From Epiperipatus broadwayi (lineage: Eukaryota > Onychophora > Udeonychophora > Euonychophora > Peripatidae), in NCBI GenBank assembly GCA_028023455.1, contig JAQFVV010001039.1, forward strand, positions 1 through 64,000: a DNA stretch of 64,000 nucleotides, written 5' to 3'. The notes beneath the pieces were generated by a model. That model saw nothing but the letters and a program-made list of their open reading frames with translations, was not told the origin of the DNA and did no database searches. Positions 1 to 11,200 of the stretch are shown one piece after another. The first letter of the stretch is position 1, and every line of letters begins with the position of its first letter. A program made the position numbers and the translations under genes.

Positions 1-3000
1 AAAGCAATCTATGAGTATTTGATATGTAAAATTGTGCTGATATTGAGAGAGACATTTTAAAATGATGATGATTATAATATATAGTTGGGAAAAATGGCTA
101 TAATCAATACTGCATTAATATATTTAATAAATAGGTATTTAAAGCTAAAAGTGTTTAAAAGACAAGTAAAATTAAATGCATATGTTTATTGTTGATAAAA
201 TAATGTTATAAAAGAATATAAATATTTTAATTATTATAAATACTTAAATAGAAGATTAATATTTGATTTTAATAATATTGAATAATTATTTTAAAATCTA
301 TTATAATATCTTATTTATTTAAAAAATATTTATTTTAAAAAATGCAATTGTTAGTTTATTTTTAGACGATAATAAGCGTTTCTTGTGTTATAGAAAAAAA
401 CAGATGTTAGTTAGATATACACAAACATGCTTGGAAGTTATCTAATAAAGTTGCAAAACTATTTTAAAAAAATCATGTTGTAAAATTTATAAATAATACG
501 TGAGCTATCACGAGATAAAAATAAAGATATTCAATGTGAAATATTAAATCTGATTTTAAAATATTGTTTTAAAAATATGACGTATAAAAAAATACTTAGT
601 TTATTTTAAATAATTTTATAAAAGTTAAAATTAAAATCAAGTAAATAATATATTTTTAAAAGTGTTTAATGGATTTAAATAAACGATAAGAATTATTTTA
701 AAAATGTAATAATGTAATAAATATTAAATATTAAATAAGTCATTATTTATTTTTAATTTTGTGTTGTTGGTAAATATGTAAATAAGCCAGCAAAGTTGAT
801 TGTTTAATCTACCAATCAAATGGGAAGTTTCTTCCGGTATAAAAGCTCAGTTCAATTGTTAGGAGAGGACTTCGTGATTGAATTTTCAAGTTAATTGTGC
901 TATTAGAAAAATAGCTAAGTAAATTTATAGACGCTCTAAAATCATTTTTAAAAAATTACAAGAGTGTCATTATAAATAATCTATAAAAGTTTTAAATAAT
1001 AGACATGCAGTGTTAACTTAATTTTTTCCCTATCAATCTTCTCTAAATTGAAGCTCAATTTACAAGCAAATAGTCATGGGAACATCATATATAGTGAAAA
1101 TATATCGGAAACTTTACCTTAGAAATATGACAAACGCTGGATTAGTTCGGAAAATTACAAGATGGAGAAAAGTAGTATTTTGGACAGTATATAATTTTAA
1201 AAGCTAATTACTATTGCCTATTAGAAAATAGATATTTTAGAGAATAAAATACTTCTTATGAAGAAAGTATTTTTGCAAGCTATAAATTTAAAAATATATC
1301 TTAAGTAAAGATATTAAAAATGAAAGTAGTTTTATAAATACTTGCCTTGTTAAGTCTTTATGTTTAAAAGACTGAATGTTGATAATTTTAAAAGCAAGTC
1401 AATTGAAATATAATTAGCTAAAAATCTTAATATAATGGGATTATTATATTGAAATAATTTAAACGCTGGCCGTTTTATAAATAAAGAAGTTTATTCTTAC
1501 CTGGATGTTTTTGTTAAAAAATGCGCAAGAAATATGTGGACGTCCCAGTTAATTTAAAATAATTAAATGATAATTTTTCATAAAACTAAAGACTAAGCTA
1601 AGATAATAACTTTTAAATAATATTCTTAAAAGAACTAGATCCGGAGCCTATAAACTATTTTAATTTGTTTTATTTCTTATGGAAAAATTAACTTTTATTT
1701 TGGTTTTAAAAGAACGTTTTCGTTTTTCATAAACTTTTAAAAAAACACGTGATGGACCGGAAACAGGAAATGGTGTTCTAGTAAATGTGTACCTAGGATT
1801 TTAAGAACTATTATGGTTAAAAGAAAACATCGCTGGAATTACGTAATATAAATTCTATTTATTTATTTAATATAAAATTTAAATATTATTAATCTATTAA
1901 AAATAAGATAGGTACATTTCTTTAAATAGTAACTAAAAAATAATATAATGATTAATTGCATGAGTTTATTTTATAATTAATATAACACGGAATATTTTAA
2001 AGTATGATCGTGTGTATAAATGTGAATTATTTTATGAAGCTGTAATTCCGAAGAATATTGGAAGAGGGACTGGATATTAAATCATTATTGATGGTAAAAA
2101 TTGTAATAATAATAATTTTAATGTATTTAATATGTTTTCTTTAGATCAACCAAATATTATGTTATTTTGAATGAATGTATGATTATTTTAAAAATACACA
2201 CACATTATATTGGCAGTGACAGTTTTATTTAAATATGCATAATTTGAATTTATGAAATAAATACGATGCAACATTACATAAGAAGCTTAGAAATAATTAT
2301 ATGATTCTTTCGTTAATAAATTTTGATATTGTTTTTATGTTATAGTATTAGAATTATATTTATTGTTTATAAGTAATTATTTTATATTGCAAATTAGGAA
2401 GAGAGTTAAAAGTCTATATTTTTATTTTTATTTTATTGGATAATTTAAGCTAAGTTTTATGTAGAAGTTTATATTTGAGTTGGAGATTTCCTGAATATAA
2501 ATGATGAAGTATCAATAGTATGGATAATTAGTATTTATTTAAATTGATGATTGTTTTCCCGGAATTTTAGATAAGTTTTAGAGGATGTTTTGTAGATAAA
2601 AGTTTATTAAGAAGGAGTAGTATAACACATAAAGTAAAGTAATAATTTCACATAGAAAAGAATCATAGAATTTATCTAATATAATACTTTATGAGTTTGA
2701 AATTGATTAATAATTTAAATATTATTATTTTTTTTTAAACAGTACATATATGTAATGCATATTTGATAAAACATGTAACATGAATTGTATTAAATGAAAT
2801 ATAAATTATAATCAGTTATTTTATTACATTACAAAGCTACATTAGTTTATACAAGTATGATATTAAAGTAATACTAATAGTAGAGTGAACACATACTAGT
2901 ACATGATGAAATAAGTAACAGTAATACTTAAGTGATGTAGCAATTTAATTAGTAAAGTTTAATTGTTTACATATGCTACATAAATATTATTTACATAAAT

Positions 3001-4172
3001 TTTTCTGTGTAATAATTGAAGTTCACTGATATTTATTTAAAGTCTAAGTTTTTGAAAACATACTTCAATGTTATTAATACAGCATTTTAAAAGAATGTAA
3101 ATTATTTCTTAAGAGTATAAGTTAATAACAGTGTAAACATATTGTATTATTATTTTCTTATTTTTATTTTCTTTGTTTTCCTAATTTTGAACTGTAAATA
3201 TTGTAAATAAATTCTTAGTTGAAGTTAATGTAAATAAATTTGTTTAATTTGTTTTAAAAGTGTGTCGAGTTCATTATTTTACACCACAGCATTTGACAGC
3301 AGATAATTTGAAGAAACATAATATTTGCACAATGTGAATTTATTAATATTATTTTAGAAATAAATACAATATTTTCCTGATTATCATTTATGAGAATTGA
3401 TTAACATTATTACATCATATTACAATGGTCATAGAGTAATTATCATTCATAAGATGGTTATAATACACAATATAAGAGTACAAGATTATTTATTGCCACA
3501 GATTAATAAATTGTAAGATTTTGATCTATTCCCAAAATTAAGATACTATGTGAAGATAAAAGATATACACATGATTATTTATTTATTTAATGATTGATGA
3601 TATAACAGAAATAAATAAGATTAAGTTATACCCTAAGATTAGTATTGAGTATTATTATTATTAGAATAAGTTAGGTGTATTTAGGTTTGATATAAAATCC
3701 CATATCATACTTATTTACATGAGTTATCATTACTTTAAGATAATTAGAAGAACCTGAGATTATTTAATTATATTTTAAAAATTAAAAGTTAAGCTTTATT
3801 TATTTTATTATTATTAAAGATAGTTTATTTTATTTAAAAGCCATAAGAATGCTATAGAGGTAGTAGTAAGTTAATAAGGAGGTGATAGTATTCTTATGCC
3901 ATTGAGATAATATGTTTGGAAGATATTGACTCAATGTAAATCTACTTATTACTTTGTAACTTTACTTCACAGTCTCATGATTTTAAAAATACTTATTTAA
4001 TTAGTACATACTATAGAAATATATTGATTTTGATAATTGATAATAAATTTAATTAGAATATGATAGTATAAAAGTAAATTAAAGATAGATATGCAAATTT
4101 TAACTGAGCATTATAATTTAATTAAGCTAGTCGTATTTCAAATTATATTATACATCGAGAAGTAAGGGTACA
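1..4172 (+). repeat. 5' LTR of giant gag-only LTR retrotransposon (left end outside window)
   Basis: The first 4134 bases recur almost unchanged from position 8380 to 12511, with only a few differences per 60-base row and small indels. The 3' copy extends about 123 bases further left, to a TG next to a polypurine tract, so this copy is cut by the window edge and the full LTR should be about 4.29 kb. I place its right end at GGGTACA (4166-4172): this is the inverted complement, with one mismatch, of TGTGCCC at the start of the 3' LTR, and it lies 17 bases before the primer-binding site. LTRs of this size are rare. No long ORF is present inside. The close similarity of the two LTRs suggests a fairly recent insertion. 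Confidence 0.85.
812..870 (+). promoter_or_regulatory. LTR core promoter: CCAAT and TATA boxes
   Basis: CCAAT lies at 812-816 and TATAAAAG at 838-845, in a locally GC-richer stretch kept in both LTRs. Transcription should start about 25-30 bases downstream, near 866-872. That puts U3 at about 1 kb, R-U5 at more than 3 kb, and the untranslated leader before gag at about 4.2 kb. The start site is inferred from spacing only. Confidence 0.6.
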
Positions 4173-4189
4173 AAGGGTAAGAAGGATTT

Positions 4190-4332
4190 TGGCGCCCAAC
4201 GTGGGGCCATTGATATGTTAGAGTTAGAAGGATTTTGGCGCCCAACGTGGGGCCATTGATATGTTGGGATTATAATTTTATCAACCCGATGGTTGGAAAA
4301 GAAGGATTTTGGCGCCGGCAACGTGATGGGCC
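4190..4332 (+). repeat. Tandemly repeated tRNA-Lys-type primer-binding site (3 copies)
   Basis: TGGCGCCCAACGTGGGGC, the classic PBS complementary to the 3' end of tRNA-Lys(1,2), occurs at 4190-4207 and again at 4236-4253. A third copy at 4310-4332 carries two 2-base insertions (GG and AT). All three are followed by CATTGATATGTT and preceded by GGATTT. The ancestral unit is about 74 bp; the first unit has lost about 28 bp. The first copy lies 17 bases from the inferred LTR end, further than the usual 0-10. Which copy primes cannot be told from sequence. Confidence 0.85.
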
Positions 4333-4344
4333 ATTGATATGTTA

Positions 4345-5051
4345 GAGTTACAATTTTATCGGCCCGATAGATGGAAAAGAAAGATTTTAGTGACTAATCA
4401 TTTTAGGCTTAGATATTTAATTAAGAATTAGGATACATAATTTTAGGAATAATATATATGTTAGTAGAATAAAATGATAGGTATAATTATTTAATAAAAA
4501 TAGTATATGTATTAAAATGTATACTTTAGGAGTTAGTGATTAGTATGTTTATTAAACATAAATAATTAGTATTTTATCACAATATTTATAATTGATTAGA
4601 TGTTGATTATAAAAATAGAATAAAAATCTTATTAGTAAAGTTATTATATTTTCATGTGGTATCTATAATATGATTATTTAAAAATTAAATACTATGTTGA
4701 TTTTAAGTTAATAAGTAAATAAATAGGTAAATTATGGAAATGTGGCAAATAATTATTTTATAATATGACCATATCAATTCTTAAAATATTTTAGATGAAT
4801 ACTTAATATCATATATTATGTGCAAATTGTCTGTGGATCATAGGTGTGAAAATAAATGATATGACACAATTTTGTTATTTGAAGTTATACAATTATTTAA
4901 TAATAAATAGTGTAGAGTTTTCAAAGATATTATTTTATGATTAATTGTAGAAGTGAATTGAGTGGAGATGGGAAGGTTGATAGGGAATTATTTTGAAAAA
5001 TATTGATAATAAATACTGCATAATAATAGAATTGAATTTTAAAAAATAAAA
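4345..5051 (+). other. Internal leader of the LTR element
   Basis: AT-rich sequence between the repeated primer-binding sites and gag, with no ORF of note. It belongs to the internal domain, as it is not repeated downstream of the 3' LTR. ATG triplets precede the gag start, so translation by simple 5' scanning through a leader of this length would be hard. I see no clear structured entry element. Confidence 0.5.
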
Positions 5052-7142
5052 ATGAGTAATTGGGATAAAGATCTAGAAGTTGAAATGTCCAATTTTGTTG
5101 TTGAGGATAATAGTTGTGTGGAGAGTAAAGAAATAGAGAAATTAGCAGATTCAGAAATAATATTAGAAAGTACTCAAAATATGGATAATGAAATAGAGGA
5201 GGAGGAGGAGATAATTTTTAAAACTGTAGAAAAAGAAGCAGTGAAAACTGAGAAAGATGTAGAGAACTTATCAAAGTCTGATTTTAAGAAATATTTTGAA
5301 ATATTGATTCAAAGTATAAATTCAATAAAAGAGGAGAATAAGTCTTTAAAAGAAGAAATGAAAGAAATGAAAGTGGAGAGTAAATCTTTAAGAGAAGAAA
5401 TGAAAGAGGAGAGTAATAAAAATAGTCTTAAATTAGATTCTTTAAAAGAAGAAATGAAAGAAATGAAAGAGGAGAGTAAGTCTTTAAAAGAAGAAATGAA
5501 AGAGGATTTTGCAATTGTAATGAGTTTTAATAAAAAAATGGAAGATAGAATGGATAATATAGATATAAGATTTGATAAAAATGAAGAGGTAGTTGAGTCT
5601 TTAAAATTAGAAATACTAAAAATTGATGATAGAAATCAAGAATTTTTAGAAAGAAAACTTCATGAATTTTCAGAAAGCACAATTAAAAGTCTAAAAGATC
5701 AAATAGCAGAATCTATTGATCAATGTAGAGTTAATAATAATAATTTAACTTTAAAAATTAATGACTACAAATTAAAAGTTAATAGTGAGATTGGTGAAGT
5801 TAAGAACCAAGTTATTAATATTAATGAAGATATTAAAGATGTTAGGAGTGCCATAGTTCAGACCAAAGGGAACATAAAAGAGGAAATAGAGAAGGAGTTA
5901 GTAGAAAAATTTAAGGGTTTAGATGTCAAAAGAGTCGATGAAAATAAATATAGATCGAAAGTAGGAGAGAATATAAAGCGCATTCAAAAGGATATAAAGG
6001 ATCACGTAGGTATGATAGAACAGAATAAGGACAAGTATAAAGAAATTTTAGACAAGAATTTAGATGAGTTTAGAAAAGAACAAAAAGGATATGTAAAGCA
6101 AGTGCTTGAGCAAATGGACTTAGAAGGGAAATTTCAGCAAGTATATGATCAGATAGAAATGAAAAGTATAAGTAATGCAAAAGCAGAGGTATTTAAAGGG
6201 AAAATAAGTAGTAAGGCATATAAGGACTATATTGATTCTTCACAAATAAATAATGTAGAATTAGTTAAGCAAGGTAGTGATAATAATAATCAGTCAGGAA
6301 ATACTATTGTGAAGGAAATTGACAATAGACCGACTAGAGAAGTGATTAGTCATGAGGGAAGTGCGAATAATTCAATGGCCCTAAGGTTTATGAAAGTGAA
6401 ACCATTTAAAGGGGAATACATGGAAAATCCCTCTGAGTTTTTAAACAATTTGGATGAATTGTTTTCAATATGTTCCTTATCTGAAAAAGAAAAAGTGGCC
6501 GTGTGTAGCAATCATTTATATGGAGTTGCTAAAGATTGGTGGCAATCCCTATTTGAGAAGCCAATGACATATGGTGATTTCAAATGTTTTATTGTTGGGA
6601 GCTTTTGGAACTCCGACAAACAGGATTGCATTCGGTATCAAATTACCCAAGAGAAGTACCATGTTAGCAAAGGCAGCTACACCAGCTTTTTCAGGAGTCA
6701 AGCTGTGCGTCTGAAGACGTTGACTGCTTGTCCATTATCGGAAGGACAGATTGTCCGGATAGTTAGGCACAACCTACCTAAAAATGTGGAACAATTGTTA
6801 ATCGTTGCTGACCGTGGGACAATTGAGGAAGTCTCTGAAATCCTGGATGCTCTGGAAGTAGCAGAGTTATCTATGGATAATAGGTTTAGGGTAAATAAGG
6901 ATCGGAATAGTTACCCATTGGCAAGTCTTAGTGTTAATACTGGGGTGAGATCTTCTGGAGGTTTTAAGAGAAGATTTGAGTATAAAAGTAGAGATAGGAT
7001 GTCTCCATATTTTAAGAAATCTGTAAAATATGATACAAATAGGGATAGAAGTGATGATTTGCATAATCAGCCTTCTACTAGTGGTGTGACCACAATTCTT
7101 AAAAGACCAGTTAATAAAACTAGTAGTAAAAAGTTAAATTAG
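5052..7142 (+). CDS. gag: Gag polyprotein of LTR retrotransposon, 696 aa
   Basis: An uninterrupted ORF starts at the first in-frame ATG and ends at TAG, by far the longest in the window. Residues 1-90 are acidic. Residues about 90-350 are highly charged and predicted coiled-coil, with repeated KEEMKEMK-type segments at about 98-152. Residues about 442-605 resemble the retrotransposon gag (capsid) domain: a start like FKGEYMENPSEFL, then GVAKDWWQSL near residue 496, then a helical stretch ending DALEVAEL. The C-terminal tail is basic (RRFEYKSRDR, LKRPVNK) and has no CCHC zinc knuckle, so RNA binding may rest on the basic residues. Structural shell protein is the inferred role. Codon use changes at about residue 440: the N-terminal half is A-rich with AGA codons, while the capsid part uses CGT, CTG, TCC and GCC. 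No frameshift is seen, which suggests recent function. Confidence 0.85.
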   Translation: MSNWDKDLEVEMSNFVVEDNSCVESKEIEKLADSEIILESTQNMDNEIEEEEEIIFKTVEKEAVKTEKDVENLSKSDFKKYFEILIQSINSIKEENKSLKEEMKEMKVESKSLREEMKEESNKNSLKLDSLKEEMKEMKEESKSLKEEMKEDFAIVMSFNKKMEDRMDNIDIRFDKNEEVVESLKLEILKIDDRNQEFLERKLHEFSESTIKSLKDQIAESIDQCRVNNNNLTLKINDYKLKVNSEIGEVKNQVININEDIKDVRSAIVQTKGNIKEEIEKELVEKFKGLDVKRVDENKYRSKVGENIKRIQKDIKDHVGMIEQNKDKYKEILDKNLDEFRKEQKGYVKQVLEQMDLEGKFQQVYDQIEMKSISNAKAEVFKGKISSKAYKDYIDSSQINNVELVKQGSDNNNQSGNTIVKEIDNRPTREVISHEGSANNSMALRFMKVKPFKGEYMENPSEFLNNLDELFSICSLSEKEKVAVCSNHLYGVAKDWWQSLFEKPMTYGDFKCFIVGSFWNSDKQDCIRYQITQEKYHVSKGSYTSFFRSQAVRLKTLTACPLSEGQIVRIVRHNLPKNVEQLLIVADRGTIEEVSEILDALEVAELSMDNRFRVNKDRNSYPLASLSVNTGVRSSGGFKRRFEYKSRDRMSPYFKKSVKYDTNRDRSDDLHNQPSTSGVTTILKRPVNKTSSKKLN

Positions 7143-7298
7143 AAAGGAGAGAGAGAATTAAAATTTAGATTCAGAGAAGAAGATATTTAATAATTAAGAC
7201 AAATAATTCTTAAAGAAGATGTGTATTTGATAATGTATTATGGCATTATATTATATTAGTATTTTTTTTTTTTTGTAAAACAAACATAAGATATTTCT

Positions 7299-7409
7299 AT
7301 GTTAGCAACCTTCAAAGTAGGGGAGAATGCATTTATGTTAACCACACCAGATGGGGAAAAAGGAACTTATAATGCAAGGAGTTTAATTCCATTTCCATCT
7401 GAAGTGTGA
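7299..7409 (+). pseudogene. 36-codon relic, possibly the C-terminal end of pol (integrase tail)
   Basis: Within AT-rich sequence after gag lies a short, GC-richer ORF from ATG 7299 to TGA 7407-7409. Its product contains FKVGENAFMLTTPDG followed by GTYNARSLIPFPSEV and a stop. A beta-rich 'FKVGD.V.L.TPDG...T.NARSLIP' ending is the type of sequence found at the end of metavirus-like pol ORFs, so I read it as what is left after internal deletion of protease, RT, RNase H and integrase core. The family assignment is from memory of the motif style and not secure. It could also be a small independent ORF. A T-rich run ends just upstream. Confidence 0.4.
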
Positions 7410-8242
7410 GTTACAATTTTAAGAATGTATTGTGAATAAAGATTTTAATGTAATGTTTAAATACTTGCTTTGTTCACATAAGGAAATAATTTATTGTATA
7501 TGATGAGTTAGCAGAATAGATAAAGATTTAATTGAAGAAGTTTACAGAATATGTATAATAAGATATTATTTATTGAGTTAATAAATAATAATTTTGGGAG
7601 AAATAAATTTTGGTCAGAATGACTAAAATAAAATGTGGAATTAGCTATTAAAGTAAATATGTTTAAGTAAAAGTTGAGTAATAAAGATATAAAGTATAAA
7701 GACTCATATATTTAAATTATATGTAAGTAGATCTTATGAAAGATTAATTTATATTATAGTAGTGATCATGAAGTTGATCAATCTTAAGAGATCAAGTTAA
7801 TCTTTTAAGATGAGAAGTATATAGATTTATTAAACAATGATCTATAAAATTGCTAATGAAACTAGCAATAAATTTGGAAGTAAAATACATAAAGTAGTTT
7901 AAAATATAGTATTAACTATAGGAATATGTATTTTCAGTAGTTTATGTAAAAGGTGTATTTAAAAGAATTTAAATATTTAATGTTTATAGAAATATTAGGG
8001 AAATAAAAGTAACCTAGTTAAGAGATGAGTAAAGAAAAGTGAAACTTAATTTATAAAGTAAAAGAAAGTCATTGTAGTTTTATTTAAAAGTGTTTTCTAA
8101 TTGAAATTTAAGATGATGTTTCAATGCTTTATAAAATTTTATGTTAAAGTAATTTATTATGAGATTTAATGATAAGAAAGATAAAAGTGATAAATGTGGA
8201 TTAAAGAAGATGAAGATGGATGTTAAATTTAAAATTTTATCC
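7410..8242 (+). other. 3' part of internal domain, non-coding
   Basis: AT-rich sequence between the short pol-like ORF and the polypurine tract. No RT, RNase H or envelope-like reading frame was found in any frame. It accounts for most of the space where pol would be expected. Confidence 0.5.
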
Positions 8243-8254
8243 GAAGGAGGGGAA
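8243..8254 (+). promoter_or_regulatory. Polypurine tract
   Basis: The purine run GAAGGAGGGGAA lies directly before the inferred start of the 3' LTR (TGTGCCC at 8257). Position and composition fit the primer for plus-strand DNA synthesis of an LTR element. Confidence 0.7.
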
Positions 8255-8256
8255 TA

Positions 8257-11200
8257 TGTGCCCTTTTGTATGGGTCACCATCTAATTTTTGTGCTAATCT
8301 ATTAAAAATTTTAAATTTAAGATATATTTGAATATGTGATGTTAATTTTGCTTATGGTAATATTTCAAAAGGTTTAATTAAAGCAATCTATGAGTATTTG
8401 ATATGTAAAATTGTGCTGATATTGAGAGAGACATTTTAAATGATGATGATTATAATATATAGTTGGGAAAAATGGCCATAATCAATACTGCATTAATATA
8501 TTTAATAAATAGGTATTTAAAGCTAAAAGTGTTTAAAAGACAAGTTAAAATTAAATGCATATGTTTATTGTTGATAAAATAATATTATAAAAGAATATAA
8601 ATATTTTAATTATTGTAAGTACTTAAATAGAAGACTAATATTTGATTTTAATAATATTGGATAATTATTTTAAAATCTATTATAATATCTTATTTATTTA
8701 AAAAATATTTATTTTAAAAAATGCAATTGTTAGTTTATTTTTAGACGATGATAAGCGTTTCTTGTGTTATAGAAAAAAACAGATGTTAGTTAGATATACA
8801 CAAACATGCTTGGAAGTTATTTAGCAAAGTTGCAAAACTATTTTAAAAAATCATGTTGTAAAATTTATAAATAATACGTGAGCTATCACGAGATAAAAAT
8901 AAAGATATTCAATGTGAAATATTAAATCTGATTTTAAAATATTGTTTTAAAAATATGACGTATAAAAAAATACTTAGTTTATTTTAAATAATTTTATAAA
9001 AGTTAAAATTAAAATCAAGTAAAATAATATACTTTTTAAAAGTGTTTAATGGATTTAAATAAACGATAAGAATTATTTTAAAAATGTAATAATGTAATAA
9101 ATATTAAATATTAAATAAGTCATTATTTATTTTTAATTTTGTGTTGTTGGTAAATATGTAAATAAGCCAGCAAAGTTGATTGTTTAAATCTACCAATCAA
9201 ATGGGAAGTTTCTTCCGGTATAAAAGCTCAGGTCAATTGTTAGGAGAGGACTTCGTGATTGAATTTTCAAGTTAATTGTGCTATTAGAAAAATAGCTAAG
9301 TAAATTTATAGACGCTCTAAAAATCATTTTTAAAAAAATTACAAGAGTGTCGTTATAAATAATCTCTAAAAGTTTTAAATAATAGACATGCAGTGTTAAT
9401 TTAATTTTTTCCCTATCAATCTTCTCTAAATTGAAGCTCAATTTACAAGCAAATAGTCATGGGAACATCATATATAGTGAAAATATATCGGAAACTTTAC
9501 CCTAGAAATATGACAAACGCTGGATTAGTTCGGAAAATTACAAGATGGAGAAAAGTAGTATTTTGGACAGTATATAATTTTAAAAGCTAATTACTATTGC
9601 CTATTAGAAAATAGATATTTTAAAGAATAAATACTTTTGTGTAAAGAAAGTATTTTTGCAAGCTATAAATTTAAAAATATATCTTAAGTAAAGATATTAA
9701 AAATGAAAGTAGTTTTATAAATACTTGCCTTGTTAAGTCTTTATGTTTAAAAGACTGAATGTTGATAATTTTAAAAGCAAGTCAATTGAAATATAATTAG
9801 CTAAAAATCTTAATATAATGGGATTATTATATTGAAATAATTTAAACGCTGGCCGTTTTATAAATAAAGAAGCTTATTCTTACCTGGATGTTTTTGTTAA
9901 AAAATGCGCAAGAAATATGTGGACGTCCCAGTTAATTTAAAATAATTAAATGATAATTTTTCATAAAACTAAAGACTAAGCTAAGATAATAACTTTTAAA
10001 TAATATTCTTAAAAGAACTAGATCCGGAGCCTATAAACTATTTTAATTTGTTTTATTTCTTATGGAAAAATTAACTTTTATTTTGGTTTTAAAAGAACGT
10101 TTTCGTTTTTCATAAACTTTTAAAAAACACGTGATGGACCGGAAACAGGAAATGGTGTTCTAGTAAATGTGTACCTAGGATTTTAAGAACTATTATGGTT
10201 AAAAGAAAACATCGCTGGATTTACGTAATATAAATTCTGTTTATTTATTTAATATAAAATTTAAATATTATTAATCTATTAAAAATAAGATAGGTACATT
10301 TCTTAAAATAGTAACTAAAAATAATATAATAATTAATTGCATAAGTTTATTTTATAATTAATATAACACGTAATATGTTAAAGAATGATCGTATGTGTAA
10401 ATGTGAATTATTTTATGAAGCTGTAATTCCGAAGAATATTGGAAGATGGACTGTACATTAAATCATTATTGATGGTAAAAATTGTATAATAATAATAATT
10501 TTAATGTATTTAATATGTTTTCTTTAGATCAACCGAATGATATGTTATTTTGAATGAATGTATGATTATTTTAAAAATACACACACATTATATTGGCAGT
10601 GACAGTTTTATTTAAATATGCATAATTTGAATTTATGAAATAAATACGATGCAACATTACATAAGAAGCTTAGAAATAATTATATGATTCTTTCGTTAAT
10701 AAATTTTGATATTGTTTTTATGTTATAGTATTAGAATTATATTTATTGTTTATAAGTAATTATTTTATATTGCAAATTAGGAAGAGAGTTAAAAGTCTAT
10801 ATTTTTATTTTTATTTTATTGGATAATTTAAGCTAAGTTTTATGTAGAAGTTTATATTTGAGTTGGAGATTTCCTGAATATAAATGATGAAGTATCAATA
10901 GTATGGATAATTAGTATTTATTTAAATTGATGATTGTTTTTCCCGGAAGTTTAAATAAGTTTTAGAGGATGTTTTGTAGATAGAAAGTTTATTAAGAAGG
11001 AGTAGAATAACACATAAAGTAAAGTAATAATTTCACATAGAAAAGAATCATAGAATTTATCTAATATAATACTTTATGAGTTTGAAATTGATTAATAATT
11101 TAAATATTATTATTTTTTTTAACAGTACATATATGTAATGCATATTTGATAAAACATGTAACATGAATTGTATTAAATGAAATATAAATTATAATCAGTT

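Noticed and set aside
6867-7064. 65-codon minus-strand frame inside gag
   Set aside because: Shadow of the gag ORF on the opposite strand.
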